The notes: a model not told the origin generated them from the sequence alone. A stretch of DNA of 64,000 nt from Aequorivita antarctica (GCF_007997155.1 NZ_VORT01000005.1:62001-126000); one strand, 5' to 3'. Counted from the first letter of the stretch, positions 1 through 9,466 are shown. Made by a program: numbers and translations.

Positions 1-1957
1 CGATGTTTTCGGAAGCTGTCAAGTCGGTACCAGAAACAGGAGCTGTAATTGCGCTCACACCAATATCATTTGGCTGTAAATAGGTCACGGATTTTGTACG
101 GCCATCGTTTGAGGTGTCTTCATCGCCAGCCATATTGGTTTCAGACATAATGGAATAGGTTTGACCAACAGTACCCATATTTGCTGTAGCGGTAAAAGTA
201 TATTGAGCCGTTGCAGCAGAAGCTATTGTTCCGATGAAAGTTTCTGAAACTACTGCTCCACCATCCACTTGGAAGGTTACTGGAAAGTTTGAAGCACTGT
301 TTTGGCCATAGTTGAAGACAGTAACGGTAACTGTTTCGCTGTTTGAAAGCGTTCCAGTAACTGGTGAGTCAATGCTTACTACTCCAATATCATTGTTGAA
401 GTTTGGTGCAATTTGGAAAACACCTACCACATCTTTTCTTCCACTGTTCATATATTCGTCTATGAACCAGAATTCTTTATCGTTTGATGGGTCCAAATCA
501 ATTTTGCTGTAATCACCGTAACGAGTACCTGGAATGTTTTGATTACCTGCGGCAATCAATTCTTCCCCAATAGTCATGGTATTCAAAGGGTCGTTTGCAT
601 AGCGGCCAGTATAATAGGAGCTTACTCTTTTTGTAGTCGGATCAGGAGTTGTTGGTCCAGCCATAGAAGTGTATCCCATCCCAATGTTTCCTTGTACATC
701 CATCATCATACTTGCATGCCAAGCGTGTTTTCCATCAGGGGAAGTATAGGTTCCTTCTTGGTATATTGACCAAGGTTGTCCATCGGCAGTTTGGCGAAGC
801 TCGAACCAGCGCACACCGGCAAGTTCACCGCTTGTGGCGTCAGTATCAACAACAAAGTTGAAAACCGCAGAGTTATGGTCGCCAAATTTTCTAAACTGTG
901 CTTGGTTCATTATCGTTGCCTGTAATGCATCAATAGCTGTACCACCACCTGGTTGGGTTAAATTCACAAAACTACCACCGTCAAAAACTGAAATGAAAGG
1001 AGTTGTGGTCAATTCAACAGGAGCAGAAATAGTGGAGCTTCCTGGGCTAGCCCAGTTAACATCTACAGTCCAAAGTTTTACGTGATCCTGCGAAACACCA
1101 GACCAAGCATCATCTTGCAAATAGATAATTGGCAAACCGCCAGCTGCTGGCAAGTTGCTATTGCTTACGTTAAGTGCTTGAGGGCTATAAAAACCGCTGG
1201 TTACAATTCCCGGAAGGGGAAAACCAATTATTTGTGCGGTTGGATCGCCAGCGAGCATTTTAGTCCGCTCCATTGCATAAATTTTATTAGTAGCTGAAGT
1301 ATTGTCTGTCATATAATAACCATCGCTCCAAACTGAAAGCTTCTGATAATCGTTGATTTGTGGAATGTTGTAAACATACCAGCCATCATTTACTGGGTCT
1401 GGACCGTCGGAAACAGCTACTTGTGCACCACTCCCCAAGAAAGTCATTACAAACCTATCTGCAGCATTGTCATACGAAATAGTAAGATCGCAGCAACCAC
1501 CATTTGGAAAAATAGTTGGGTTTGGGCTAATTTGACCAGTTAATGGGTTTCCGCTTTTGTCAAAAATACGGAAGCCAGTGTTGAATACAACTACGGCGTG
1601 ATTAGGTCCAACACCTATAGAAGGGTCTGTAGGTTGTGAACTTGAAGTTGCCGCGTCAAAAACCAAGGTAGGAGCTTTTCCGCTAAGAATTTGCTCCATT
1701 TTATCTGGGTTTCTAACGAAATAATCATCTTCAATCTGAGGATCTTTTCCGGGAACAATCAAGTTTTTTGAAGCTCTTCCGTCTTGCATCACTTGTTCTT
1801 TTACTCTTGCTGGAGCCAAATTTGTTTGAGAGGCTATTGAGGGCACATGCACCATAGAGCCTACTGTGCCCACATAAGTTGCATTTGTTTTTTCTTGAGC
1901 CTGTCCTTGAAAGACAAAAGCGAAGAAAAATAGGAGTAACGTAATCTTAATTTTCAT
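1..1957 (-). CDS. Secreted multidomain protein, 3' end cut by window edge
   Basis: This gene runs off the left edge; about 652 codons are visible, open throughout. It starts at the ATG at 1957 with a signal peptide (hydrophobic core LLLFFFAFVF, predicted cut after QGQA). A region of about 500 residues follows (motif GVGPNHAVVVFNTGF near residue 125) that I do not assign to a family. From about residue 520 there are two CARDB-like beta-sandwich repeats, each beginning with NDIGV (about 520 and 628), the second cut by the edge. Such Flavobacteriaceae proteins usually end in a T9SS sorting domain; here that end lies outside the window, so T9SS export is inference. Plus-strand reading frames in this interval are shadows. 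Confidence 0.8.
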   Translation of the reverse strand, partial: MKIKITLLLFFFAFVFQGQAQEKTNATYVGTVGSMVHVPSIASQTNLAPARVKEQVMQDGRASKNLIVPGKDPQIEDDYFVRNPDKMEQILSGKAPTLVFDAATSSSQPTDPSIGVGPNHAVVVFNTGFRIFDKSGNPLTGQISPNPTIFPNGGCCDLTISYDNAADRFVMTFLGSGAQVAVSDGPDPVNDGWYVYNIPQINDYQKLSVWSDGYYMTDNTSATNKIYAMERTKMLAGDPTAQIIGFPLPGIVTSGFYSPQALNVSNSNLPAAGGLPIIYLQDDAWSGVSQDHVKLWTVDVNWASPGSSTISAPVELTTTPFISVFDGGSFVNLTQPGGGTAIDALQATIMNQAQFRKFGDHNSAVFNFVVDTDATSGELAGVRWFELRQTADGQPWSIYQEGTYTSPDGKHAWHASMMMDVQGNIGMGYTSMAGPTTPDPTTKRVSSYYTGRYANDPLNTMTIGEELIAAGNQNIPGTRYGDYSKIDLDPSNDKEFWFIDEYMNSGRKDVVGVFQIAPNFNNDIGVVSIDSPVTGTLSNSETVTVTVFNYGQNSASNFPVTFQVDGGAVVSETFIGTIASAATAQYTFTATANMGTVGQTYSIMSETNMAGDEDTSNDGRTKSVTYLQPNDIGVSAITAPVSGTDLTASENI

Positions 1958-1997
1958 GGTTTAGGGTTTGTTTTGAGTTAATTTTTATTTCAGGCGT

Positions 1998-2027
1998 CTA
2001 AAATACAGTTAATTTATAGATTGCAAA
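1998..2027 (-). promoter_or_regulatory. Bacteroidota-type promoter of the left-edge secreted protein
   Basis: Read on the minus strand, TTTG (2027-2024) is followed after 18 bases by TATTTTAG (2005-1998), one mismatch from the TAnnTTTG -7 box. The leader to the ATG at 1957 is about 35 bases and ends in AAACCCTAAACC. Confidence 0.45.
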
Positions 2028-2086
2028 AAGGCTTGGTCAGTTTTAACCATTCCCTCTTTCATTTCAATTTTCAGATATTTAATATT

Positions 2087-3274
2087 TTAGGATAAAGCCT
2101 CCTTAATTCGGTGCATAGCTTCTTTTATGTCCGTTTCAGAAGCTGCATAAGATAAACGAATGCAGTTTGGATCGCCAAAGGCTTCACCAGTAACAGTAGC
2201 CACTCTGGCTTCCTCCAAAAGATATAATGAAAAATCTGAAGCGGTATTAATATTTTTCCCGCGCAGCGTTTTTCCGAAGAAATAGGAAATATCTGGGAAA
2301 ACATAAAAAGCTCCTTCAGGTTTGTTGGTTTTAAAACCTTCAATTTCAGAAAGTAAATTCAGAATCAAACTTCTTCTTTCTTTAAAGGCGTCAACCATGT
2401 ATTTTATTTTGCTCGGCGGATTTTCCAAAGCGGTTATGGTTGCTCTTTGTGCAATACAGTTTGCGCCACTGGTTACCTGCCCTTGCATTTTGTCGCAAGC
2501 TCGGGCTATCCATTCGGGGCCGCCAATATAACCTATGCGCCATCCCGTCATTGAGAAAGCTTTTGAAACACCGTTCACAACCACAGTTCGGTCGTACATA
2601 TCCTCAAATTCGGCCATGGAAGTGTGGTTTCCCGTAAAGTTGATGTGTTCATAGATTTCATCGCTAATAACGATAATCTCAGGATATTTAACCAAAATAT
2701 CTGCTAACTTTCGGAGTTCCTTTTTGCTGTAAACAGAACCACTTGGGTTGCAAGGGGAGCTGTAAATTATCATTTTGGTTTTTGGCGTAATAGCAGCCTC
2801 CAATGCTTCACCGGTTACTTTGAAATCGGTTTCAATTGAAGTAGGTATTTCTTTGGGAACGCCTCCCGCAACCTTACACTGGTCTGCGTAGCTTACCCAG
2901 TAAGGAGCTGGCAACAAAACTTCATCACCTTCGTCTAAGAGTACCATCATCAAATTGGCTAAAGACTGCTTAGCACCTGTTGATACAACTATTTGTGAAG
3001 GCTTGTATTCAAGGTTGTTATCTCTTTTGAATTTGGTTATAATAGCTTTTTTTAAATCGCCATAACCATCCACTGGAGTGTAAGAGTGATAATTGTCTTC
3101 TATTGCCTTAATGGCAGCCTGTTTTACAAATTCTGGAATAGGAAAGTCAGGTTCCCCAAGGCTCAAACCAATGATGTCAATTCCTTTTTCTTTTAATTCT
3201 CTTGTTTTGGCAGCCATTGCCAGAGTGGCCGAGGTGGCCATCTCGTTCACTCGTTTTGAAAGTCTATTGTCCAT
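2087..3274 (-). CDS. aspC: Pyridoxal-phosphate aminotransferase, aspartate aminotransferase type
   Basis: The 395-residue protein is a fold-type I class I/II aminotransferase, most like bacterial type I-beta aspartate aminotransferases, which interconvert aspartate/2-oxoglutarate and oxaloacetate/glutamate in the cytosol. Visible marks are the PAPYWVSY segment, the NPSG motif (SSPCNPSGSVY), and SKAFSMTGWRIGY, whose Lys238 should bind PLP. Its length is normal for the family. It follows the desaturase gene by only 5 bases and is probably co-transcribed with it. Prephenate aminotransferase activity is an alternative for this subgroup and cannot be excluded from sequence. Confidence 0.9.
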   Translation of the reverse strand: MDNRLSKRVNEMATSATLAMAAKTRELKEKGIDIIGLSLGEPDFPIPEFVKQAAIKAIEDNYHSYTPVDGYGDLKKAIITKFKRDNNLEYKPSQIVVSTGAKQSLANLMMVLLDEGDEVLLPAPYWVSYADQCKVAGGVPKEIPTSIETDFKVTGEALEAAITPKTKMIIYSSPCNPSGSVYSKKELRKLADILVKYPEIIVISDEIYEHINFTGNHTSMAEFEDMYDRTVVVNGVSKAFSMTGWRIGYIGGPEWIARACDKMQGQVTSGANCIAQRATITALENPPSKIKYMVDAFKERRSLILNLLSEIEGFKTNKPEGAFYVFPDISYFFGKTLRGKNINTASDFSLYLLEEARVATVTGEAFGDPNCIRLSYAASETDIKEAMHRIKEALS

Positions 3275-3279
3275 AATAA

Positions 3280-4380
3280 TTAAGCGGATACGGTAGGTTT
3301 TAGCCCCATTTCTTTTAGGTGTCTGAAATGTGCAGTAATCGCCTGGCGTGTAGTTTTATATTCTTTATAGGGTAGGTTAAATTCTTTGGTTGTGCTTTTT
3401 AAAATTTTTGAAATATTCTTGTAATGAACATGGCTTATGTTCGGAAAAATATGATGCTCTACCTGGTGGTTTAAACCACCAGTGTACCAGTTCACAATTC
3501 GATTATTGGTTGAAAAATTCATCGTGGTAAATAATTGATGTATTGCCCAAGTGTTTTTCATCGTGCCGCTTTCATCTGGAAGCATTATTTCGGTATCTTC
3601 CACTACATGTGCCAGCTGAAAAACAACGCTTAAAATTAGTCCTGCAACATAATGCATAATGAAGAAACCCAATATAATTTTCCACCAAACAATATTAAAA
3701 AATAGAATGGGGATTACGATCCATAGTGATATATAAATCATTTTTGTTATTACCAAAATACTCCATTGAGTAATTGGCTTTGGTAATTTTCCGTACGAAA
3801 GCTTGCGAGCCAAATATCTTTTGGTTTGGTAAAAATCTGTGGTAAGCACCCAGTTGAACGTCAATAGCCCATAGAAAAAAAGGCTGTACCAGTGTTGGAA
3901 TTTATGGAACTTGTGCCATTTTGAATGTTGTGAAAAACGAAGAATTCTCCCCGCCTCCAAGTCTTCGTCGTGGCCGTGAATGTTTGTATATGTGTGGTGC
4001 AAAACATTGTGCTGAACTTGCCAGTTATAAACATTTCCAGCAAGAATATACATGCTGCTTCCCATAACTTTATTTACCCATTTTTTGGAGGAATACGAGC
4101 CGTGGTTAGCATCGTGCATCACGTTCATGCCCACACCAGCCATCCCTACGCCCATAACAATGGTGAAAAGCAATTGCGCCCAACCAGGAAGATCAAGGGC
4201 TAACAGCAAAAAATAGGGGGTAAGATATATTGAAAACATAATGATTGTTTTCAAGTGTAGTTTCCAGTTGCCCGTTCGAGCAATGTCGTTGTCCTTGAAA
4301 TAATCATTAACGCGTTTGTTTAGAGTTCTAAAAAATTTAGCACTGTCAACTCGTGAGAAATTTAGATTTTTGTATGTCAA
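3280..4380 (-). CDS. Membrane fatty acid desaturase (acyl-CoA/lipid desaturase type)
   Basis: This 366-residue integral membrane di-iron enzyme should introduce a double bond into an acyl chain. Three histidine boxes are visible: H89-DAN-H93, H124-NVL-H128-H129 and H305-QVE-H309-H310; the last has the Q-x-x-HH form of front-end desaturases. Hydrophobic segments lie around residues 45-85 and 200-250. There is no ATG near the 5' end; the best start is TTG at 4380, which keeps the N-terminal segment (FSRVDSAKFFRTLNKRVN) typical of flavobacterial homologues. It is first of a two-gene unit with the aminotransferase and divergent from rsmG. Substrate position specificity is unknown. Confidence 0.88.
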   Translation of the reverse strand: MTYKNLNFSRVDSAKFFRTLNKRVNDYFKDNDIARTGNWKLHLKTIIMFSIYLTPYFLLLALDLPGWAQLLFTIVMGVGMAGVGMNVMHDANHGSYSSKKWVNKVMGSSMYILAGNVYNWQVQHNVLHHTYTNIHGHDEDLEAGRILRFSQHSKWHKFHKFQHWYSLFFYGLLTFNWVLTTDFYQTKRYLARKLSYGKLPKPITQWSILVITKMIYISLWIVIPILFFNIVWWKIILGFFIMHYVAGLILSVVFQLAHVVEDTEIMLPDESGTMKNTWAIHQLFTTMNFSTNNRIVNWYTGGLNHQVEHHIFPNISHVHYKNISKILKSTTKEFNLPYKEYKTTRQAITAHFRHLKEMGLKPTVSA

Positions 4381-4482
4381 AATGAATTGTTTAACTGGGG
4401 ATTGTTATAGTGTAAACCACAAAAATAATTATCTTTTATGGAAATCTGTGGTTTCAAAATCATAATTTTCACAAAGTTACCA

Positions 4483-4490
4483 TACTTTTG
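4483..4490 (+). promoter_or_regulatory. -7 promoter element of rsmG
   Basis: TACTTTTG matches the Bacteroidota TAnnTTTG box and ends 16 bases before the rsmG ATG at 4507, which supports that start over an upstream in-frame ATG at 4438. No clear -33 TTTG is visible. Confidence 0.5.
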
Positions 4491-4506
4491 CCTCCTAAAT
4501 GAAATT

Positions 4507-5136
4507 ATGGAACTGATATCTAAATATTTTCCACAACTTACTGATAGTCAAAAAAATCAGTTTCAGATGTTACAGGAACTTTACGAAGACTGGAACTTAA
4601 AAATAAATGTCGTTTCCCGGAAGGATATTGACGAACTTTATCTGCGGCATGTTTTACATTCCCTCGGAATTGCAAAGATACAACCGTTCCTTCCAGGGTC
4701 AAAAATTTTGGACGTTGGCACTGGCGGTGGATTTCCAGGGATTCCATTGGCCATTCTTTATCCTGAGGTTCAGTTTCACCTTGTAGATAGTATTGGCAAA
4801 AAAATAAAGGTCGTGGAGGAAGTAGTTGAAGGCTTACAGCTTAAAAATGTAAAAGCTACAAATGCCCGGGTTGAAGACGTTTCTGGTAAATATGACTTTA
4901 TAGTAAGCCGAGCCGTGGCACAAATGGAAACTTTTGTGCACTGGGTGAATGATAAAATTGCCAAAAAAAGCCTTCACGAACGCAAAAACGGAATTCTTTA
5001 CTTAAAAGGAGGTGATTTAACGGAAGAATTAAAAGTATATAAAAATGCTACTGTTTTTCCGTTGTACGATTTTTTTGAGGAAGATTTCTATGAAACCAAA
5101 AGTGTAGTGTATTTGCCATTGAAATATAAAGGTTAA
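4507..5136 (+). CDS. rsmG: 16S rRNA (guanine527-N7)-methyltransferase RsmG
   Basis: RsmG (GidB) methylates N7 of G527 in 16S rRNA using S-adenosylmethionine. The 209-residue protein shows the SAM-binding loop ILDVGTGGGFPG (residues 67-78), the preceding NVVSRKD segment (34-40) and DFIVSRAVA further on. The reading frame extends upstream to an ATG at 4438, but homologues begin near MELISKYFP and a promoter-like box lies between the two ATGs, so I use 4507. It is a single gene, divergent from the desaturase unit and convergent with the Nudix gene. Confidence 0.95.
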   Translation: MELISKYFPQLTDSQKNQFQMLQELYEDWNLKINVVSRKDIDELYLRHVLHSLGIAKIQPFLPGSKILDVGTGGGFPGIPLAILYPEVQFHLVDSIGKKIKVVEEVVEGLQLKNVKATNARVEDVSGKYDFIVSRAVAQMETFVHWVNDKIAKKSLHERKNGILYLKGGDLTEELKVYKNATVFPLYDFFEEDFYETKSVVYLPLKYKG

Positions 5137-5186
5137 TTTTCAAACTTCAATTTACAAGTTTTTACCAATCTCACTTTTTTTTAAAA

Positions 5187-5750
5187 TCACCTACAACCTT
5201 CTAAAAGAAACCATTGTAAAGCCAGAATTGTCTTCGCGTCCTTTAATTTTAATATTTTAGAAGCTATTTCTGAAACCGGAATTTTCACTAACTGAATGTC
5301 TTCATTTTCAGCATCGTTTCCACCGCCTTTTCCGGTTTTATCTGTTAGGGAAACTTCAGCATAGAATAAAAAAATACGTTCCGTTGAAGCTCCCGGAGAT
5401 GTGTAAAATGTACTTATAAGTTTTGGGTGGTTTGTTTTGTAACCTAATTCTTCCATCACTTCGCGGGTTATACATTCTTCTGGTTTTTCATTTTCTTCCA
5501 TAGAGCCTGCAGGTATCTCCGTAAGCCAGCCTTCATTATTTTTACAACTAGGGTATCTAAACTGTTTTGTTAATAGAATACTTTGGGTTTCCTTTTCCAG
5601 TAACAGAATAGCAACAGAGTCACCTCTTTCAAAGGCAAGGCGTTTGGTGGTTATTTGCTTTCCGTTAAAAGTGTCATATGTTACTTTGGCCTTGACTATT
5701 TTATAGTGGTCGTCAAAAACTATTTTTTCTTCGTTGATGGTGTATTTCAT
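5187..5750 (-). CDS. Nudix hydrolase, ADP-sugar/ADP-ribose pyrophosphatase-like
   Basis: The 187-residue protein carries a complete Nudix box at residues 82-104 (GSMEENE then REVMEELGY), which binds the metal and cleaves a nucleoside diphosphate linked to another moiety. The overall layout (beta-rich N-terminus, FRYP before the box, EIPAG leading into it) is that of the ADP-ribose/ADP-sugar pyrophosphatase group (NudF-like). The true substrate is inferred only at group level. It is a stand-alone gene whose upstream region contains two hairpins. Confidence 0.88.
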   Translation of the reverse strand: MKYTINEEKIVFDDHYKIVKAKVTYDTFNGKQITTKRLAFERGDSVAILLLEKETQSILLTKQFRYPSCKNNEGWLTEIPAGSMEENEKPEECITREVMEELGYKTNHPKLISTFYTSPGASTERIFLFYAEVSLTDKTGKGGGNDAENEDIQLVKIPVSEIASKILKLKDAKTILALQWFLLEGCR

Positions 5751-5769
5751 ATTAAAAATTTATATAAAG

Positions 5770-5802
5770 AACCCTTTCAGTTTTTTTTAAACTGAAAGGG
5801 TT
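5770..5802 (-). terminator. Hairpin upstream of the Nudix gene, possible second terminator
   Basis: A perfect 12-base inverted repeat (AACCCTTTCAGT at 5770-5781 and its complement at 5791-5802) surrounds a 9-base loop. It lies between a clear terminator at 5811-5837 and the Nudix start at 5750. No U-run follows the stem in the minus direction, so it may be a leader hairpin or attenuator instead. Confidence 0.4.
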
Positions 5803-5810
5803 AAGATATA

Positions 5811-5837
5811 AAAAACCCCGAACGAGTCGGGGTTTTT
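5811..5837 (-). terminator. Rho-independent terminator of the first Omp28-like gene
   Basis: An 11-base perfect stem (AAAAACCCCGA / TCGGGGTTTTT) with a 5-base loop lies 22 bases past the stop codon at 5860. The T-run at either side makes it potentially bidirectional. Confidence 0.85.
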
Positions 5838-5859
5838 CAGAATATTTAAGGAATATTTC

Positions 5860-7545
5860 TTATTTAATAATCAAGAACTTCTTGGTAGTTACAAGATTGT
5901 CCTTTGAAATTTTCATAAAATAAGTTCCAGCTTGAAACTGTGATACATTTATTTGAGCATCCATAGCAATATTTTCCTGTGAAAGGATCAATTTTCCAAG
6001 AATGTCAAATACTTGAACGTTTGCGTTTTCAGCATTTTTCACATTAATTGTTGAAGAAGCTGGGTTTGGGTACAAGCTGATGTTATCAAGTTGATTTTGA
6101 GTAACACCCAAAACTCCGTTGCTTGAAAAAGGAGAAGTCTCTCCATTACCATAATTACCATCGGTATGGTATAATTGGTTACCGTGATGGTCAGTTAATG
6201 TTATTTCGCCACCACCATTGCTTGGAATATCCAAAACACGGAAGCTATAACAGTCTGCAGTCAAGTTAAACGTTTCGTTTATAACCTGTGGATTGTTATT
6301 TGGGTAAGGTCCACCGTTGTATATTACGGTACCGTTAGAATTAGTAACATACCATCTTGTCTGAGAACCATTGTTATCAACATGTAATTCCATATTAACA
6401 ATTCCCGTTCCAACAGGTGCTTGAGCAAAAGTTTTTGTGATGCTGTTGTTTGAGTTATCATCATCATTTGGTAAGGTTACTACAACTGTATTGTTTCCTT
6501 GTAATACAAATGGAACGGTTGGAAGCTCTACAGTTTCACTGCGAAGTGAAGTAATGTTTCCAGTCCAATTGTAAGTATGTGATTCTCCATTGACGGTATA
6601 GTCTATAGTCAAAGCTGTAATTGGGTTTTGCCCTACGTTTAAGATGTTTATTTCTGGTGTAAGTTCCGTTTTACAAGTAGAAGGAAAGTCAGACACTGAT
6701 CTTAGTTGGGCGTCATTTGCATTTGTAAGTCCTGTGAAACCTGGCAATACACTACTACCACTAGGAATTTCTTGATGTGTATTTGAAATAAAAGCAACAA
6801 CTTCCATATCTGCCAGCTCGGTAGGAACATCGTTGTAATCTAATGGAATAGGGTAAGTAAAAGTACGGTCTACAAAAGTTCCCGCAGTAGTTGTATTGAT
6901 AACCTCACCCCATTGGCCTGTAATCATTTCTACCAAACGGTGCATGTGATTATAGTTATTGCCAGCACCGCCGCCAGTCTGAGGTCCTTTAGTATTGTTC
7001 TGCAAGAGTGCAACATTTAACATGTTTGTTCCTTGTGGGCTGTTGCTTGTATAGTATCCTTCAACGTGAACAGTTAGCACACTGGTATTTACATCAATTG
7101 TTGCCTCAACAGCAACGTTTACGGCAGATCCTATTGCCATTGTTTCATTTGCAGAAACAGACCAATAATTTCTGTACATTGCTGTTTGGCCTGCTGTGTT
7201 TTCTCTACCTGGGAAAACGTGTCTGTTAATAGTTCCAGCAGGATAACCCGTTAAACCTGTTTGACCTACAATGGCGCTACCATAAGGAGTTCTGAAATCT
7301 GGTTCGCCATTCCCTGGAACTGCATAACTTCCAACGTGGATATTTATTAGGGAAACTCGATCTGGATGAGCGTTTTGAATCGCTTGCGCAATGGCGTGGC
7401 CATCAGGGCAATATACACAATGAATTCCTGTGAATTCTTCAAGAACAACGTTTTGGTCCTGGGGTGACGTTGATACTATTGTCTGTGCATACGTAACACT
7501 TGCAAACAAAGCAAAAACTAAGGTGAAAGGTAGTTTTTTAAACAT
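5860..7545 (-). CDS. Omp28-like thioredoxin-fold secreted protein with T9SS sorting domain (copy 1)
   Basis: This 561-residue exported protein has a signal peptide (residues 1-20, ending TYA), a thioredoxin-like Omp28 region with a C43-V-Y-C46 pair in EFTGIHCVYCPDGH, a middle beta-sandwich segment that differs most from its neighbour, a domain with a CYSFRVLD/GGGEITLTD pattern, and a T9SS type A sorting domain (about residues 485-561, with ISLYPNPAS, VFDILGK and ending KKFLIIK). It should be secreted by T9SS and anchored or released at the surface. It is a tandem paralogue of the gene at 7787-9466. A redox role is inferred from the CxxC; no substrate is known. Confidence 0.88.
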   Translation of the reverse strand: MFKKLPFTLVFALFASVTYAQTIVSTSPQDQNVVLEEFTGIHCVYCPDGHAIAQAIQNAHPDRVSLINIHVGSYAVPGNGEPDFRTPYGSAIVGQTGLTGYPAGTINRHVFPGRENTAGQTAMYRNYWSVSANETMAIGSAVNVAVEATIDVNTSVLTVHVEGYYTSNSPQGTNMLNVALLQNNTKGPQTGGGAGNNYNHMHRLVEMITGQWGEVINTTTAGTFVDRTFTYPIPLDYNDVPTELADMEVVAFISNTHQEIPSGSSVLPGFTGLTNANDAQLRSVSDFPSTCKTELTPEINILNVGQNPITALTIDYTVNGESHTYNWTGNITSLRSETVELPTVPFVLQGNNTVVVTLPNDDDNSNNSITKTFAQAPVGTGIVNMELHVDNNGSQTRWYVTNSNGTVIYNGGPYPNNNPQVINETFNLTADCYSFRVLDIPSNGGGEITLTDHHGNQLYHTDGNYGNGETSPFSSNGVLGVTQNQLDNISLYPNPASSTINVKNAENANVQVFDILGKLILSQENIAMDAQINVSQFQAGTYFMKISKDNLVTTKKFLIIK

Positions 7546-7620
7546 GATTATTAGATTTATTTAGTTGTGAAAAATAAGATTAAGGGTAAAAATAGCTTAT
7601 AATTTTTATTATAACAACTT

Positions 7621-7628
7621 CAAATGTA
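7621..7628 (-). promoter_or_regulatory. -7 promoter element of Omp28-like copy 1
   Basis: On the minus strand TACATTTG matches TAnnTTTG and sits about 75 bases before the ATG at 7545. A -33 match is not clear. Confidence 0.4.
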
Positions 7629-7741
7629 GTTTTTTATGCATTTTAACATTGAAGTTATAAATAAAATGAATTCATATTAAAAAGGCTTGAGAATATATAA
7701 TAAGAATTCAAATGGATAGAGGTTTATTTTTTTGAAAATAG

Positions 7742-7765
7742 AAAACCCCGAAAAATCGGGGTTTT
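7742..7765 (-). terminator. Rho-independent terminator of Omp28-like copy 2
   Basis: A 10-base perfect stem (AAAACCCCGA / TCGGGGTTTT) with an AAAA loop lies 21 bases past the stop at 7787. It is nearly identical to the terminator of copy 1, so the tandem duplication included the terminator. Confidence 0.85.
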
Positions 7766-7786
7766 TAAAAAACTGAAGGATTTGAT

Positions 7787-9466
7787 TTATTTGGAAATCA
7801 AGAATCGCTTAGTAGTTACAAAGTTGTCTTTTGAAATCTTCATAAAATACGTCCCAACTTGTAATTGTGATACATTTATTTGTGCATCCATAGCAATGTT
7901 TTCCTGTGAAAGGATCAATTTTCCAAGGATATCAAATACTTGAATACTTGCGTTTTCAGCATTTTTCACATTAATTGTTGAAGAAGCTGGGTTTGGATAC
8001 AAACTGATGTTGTCAAGTTGATTTTGGGTTATGCCCAAAACTCCGTTGCTGGAAAACTGTGAAGTCTCGCCAGAACCGTATTGACCATTTGTGTAGTAAA
8101 CTTGCATTCCAAGATGGTCAGTAAGTGTTACAGAACCACCACCATCACCATAAGTATCAATGATACTGAAAGAATAACAGTCTGAAGTTAATGTGAAGGT
8201 TTCGTTTATAGTTTGATTGTTACCGTAAGGTCCACCGTTATAAATTACGGTACCTGAACCATCTTTTACATTCCATCTGCACTCACTTCCATAGCCATCT
8301 GTGTGCAATACCATATTAACAGTTCCTGTGCTTTCAATAGCTTGGTCAAAGGTTGTTGTGGCACTGTTGTTAGCATTGTTGTCATCATTTGGAACACTTA
8401 CGCCAACTGTATTGGTTGTTTGAATAGTGTATGAAACTTCAGGAAGCATAATGGTTTCACTGTGAAGTGAAAGAATTTCACCTGTCCAGTTGTAAGTATG
8501 TGCATCTCCATTAATGGTATAATCAATAGCCAAAGATGTTATTGCATTTTGACCCATATTCTGGATATTAACTTCTGGTGCAACTGTGGCAAGACATGTA
8601 TTTGGAATGTCTTCAACGTATCTTACAAATGCATCATTTGCATTGGTAAGACCAGTATAGGTTGGGTATGCGCGATTTCCGCTAGGAATTTCTTGGTGTG
8701 TGTTACTAATGTATGCTACAACTTCCATATCGGCAAGCTCAGTTGGCACGTTATTATAAGTAGCAGGAATTGTATAGGTATAAGTACGGTCTACAAATGT
8801 ACCTGATGTAGTGGTGTTGATAATCTCACCCCATTGGCCAGTAATCATTTCAACTAAACGGTGCATGTGAACATAATTATTGCCCATATTACCACCAGTT
8901 TGTGGTCCTTTGGTATTGTTCTGTAAAAGTGCAACATTCAATAAGTTTGTTCCTTCTGGACTGTTACTTGTATAATATCCTTCTACGTGAACGGTTAGAA
9001 TATTTGTTTGCACATCAATTTCAGCTTCAACAGCAACGTTTACGGCAGATCCTATTGCCATAGTTTCGCTTGATGAAAGGGTCCAAAAATTTCTGTAAAT
9101 AGCTGTTCCGCCGGGGGTGTTTTCTCTACCAGGGAAAACATGTCTATTAATAGTTCCTGAAGGATAACCGGTTAAACCTGTTTGACCAACGATGGCTGAG
9201 CCATAAGGAGTCCTGAAATCTGGTTCGCCAGAACCTGGATTGGCATAGCTACCAACGTGGATATTAATTAAAGAAACGCGATCGGGGTTAGCATCTTGGA
9301 TTGCTTTTGCGATAGCATGGCCATCAGGGCAATATACACAGTGGATTCCCGTAAATTCTTCAAGAACTACGTTTTGGTCTTGAGGGGAAGTTGATACAAT
9401 TGTTTGCGCATATGTAGCGCTTGCAAACAATGCAAAAACTAAATAGAGGGGTAGTTTTTTTAACAT
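7787..9466 (-). CDS. Omp28-like thioredoxin-fold secreted protein with T9SS sorting domain (copy 2)
   Basis: The protein is 559 residues from the ATG at 9466; the frame is open to 9511, but the signal peptide MLKKLPLYLVFALFASATYA begins at 9466 and matches copy 1, so the shorter start is chosen. Architecture is as in copy 1: CVYC at 43-46, Omp28 thioredoxin-like region, variable beta-sandwich, a domain with CYSFSIIDTYGDGGG, and a type A sorting domain ending KRFLISK. The first 250 residues and the last 80 are nearly the same as in copy 1, while the middle is clearly more diverged. A good promoter lies at 9509-9537. Function beyond surface redox activity is unknown. Confidence 0.88.
   Translation of the reverse strand: MLKKLPLYLVFALFASATYAQTIVSTSPQDQNVVLEEFTGIHCVYCPDGHAIAKAIQDANPDRVSLINIHVGSYANPGSGEPDFRTPYGSAIVGQTGLTGYPSGTINRHVFPGRENTPGGTAIYRNFWTLSSSETMAIGSAVNVAVEAEIDVQTNILTVHVEGYYTSNSPEGTNLLNVALLQNNTKGPQTGGNMGNNYVHMHRLVEMITGQWGEIINTTTSGTFVDRTYTYTIPATYNNVPTELADMEVVAYISNTHQEIPSGNRAYPTYTGLTNANDAFVRYVEDIPNTCLATVAPEVNIQNMGQNAITSLAIDYTINGDAHTYNWTGEILSLHSETIMLPEVSYTIQTTNTVGVSVPNDDNNANNSATTTFDQAIESTGTVNMVLHTDGYGSECRWNVKDGSGTVIYNGGPYGNNQTINETFTLTSDCYSFSIIDTYGDGGGSVTLTDHLGMQVYYTNGQYGSGETSQFSSNGVLGITQNQLDNISLYPNPASSTINVKNAENASIQVFDILGKLILSQENIAMDAQINVSQLQVGTYFMKISKDNFVTTKRFLISK

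Noticed and set aside
312-1543. Five short plus-strand reading frames at the left end
   Set aside because: They lie on the opposite strand of a continuous minus-strand gene with a signal peptide and CARDB-like repeats that runs off the window edge, so they are shadows.
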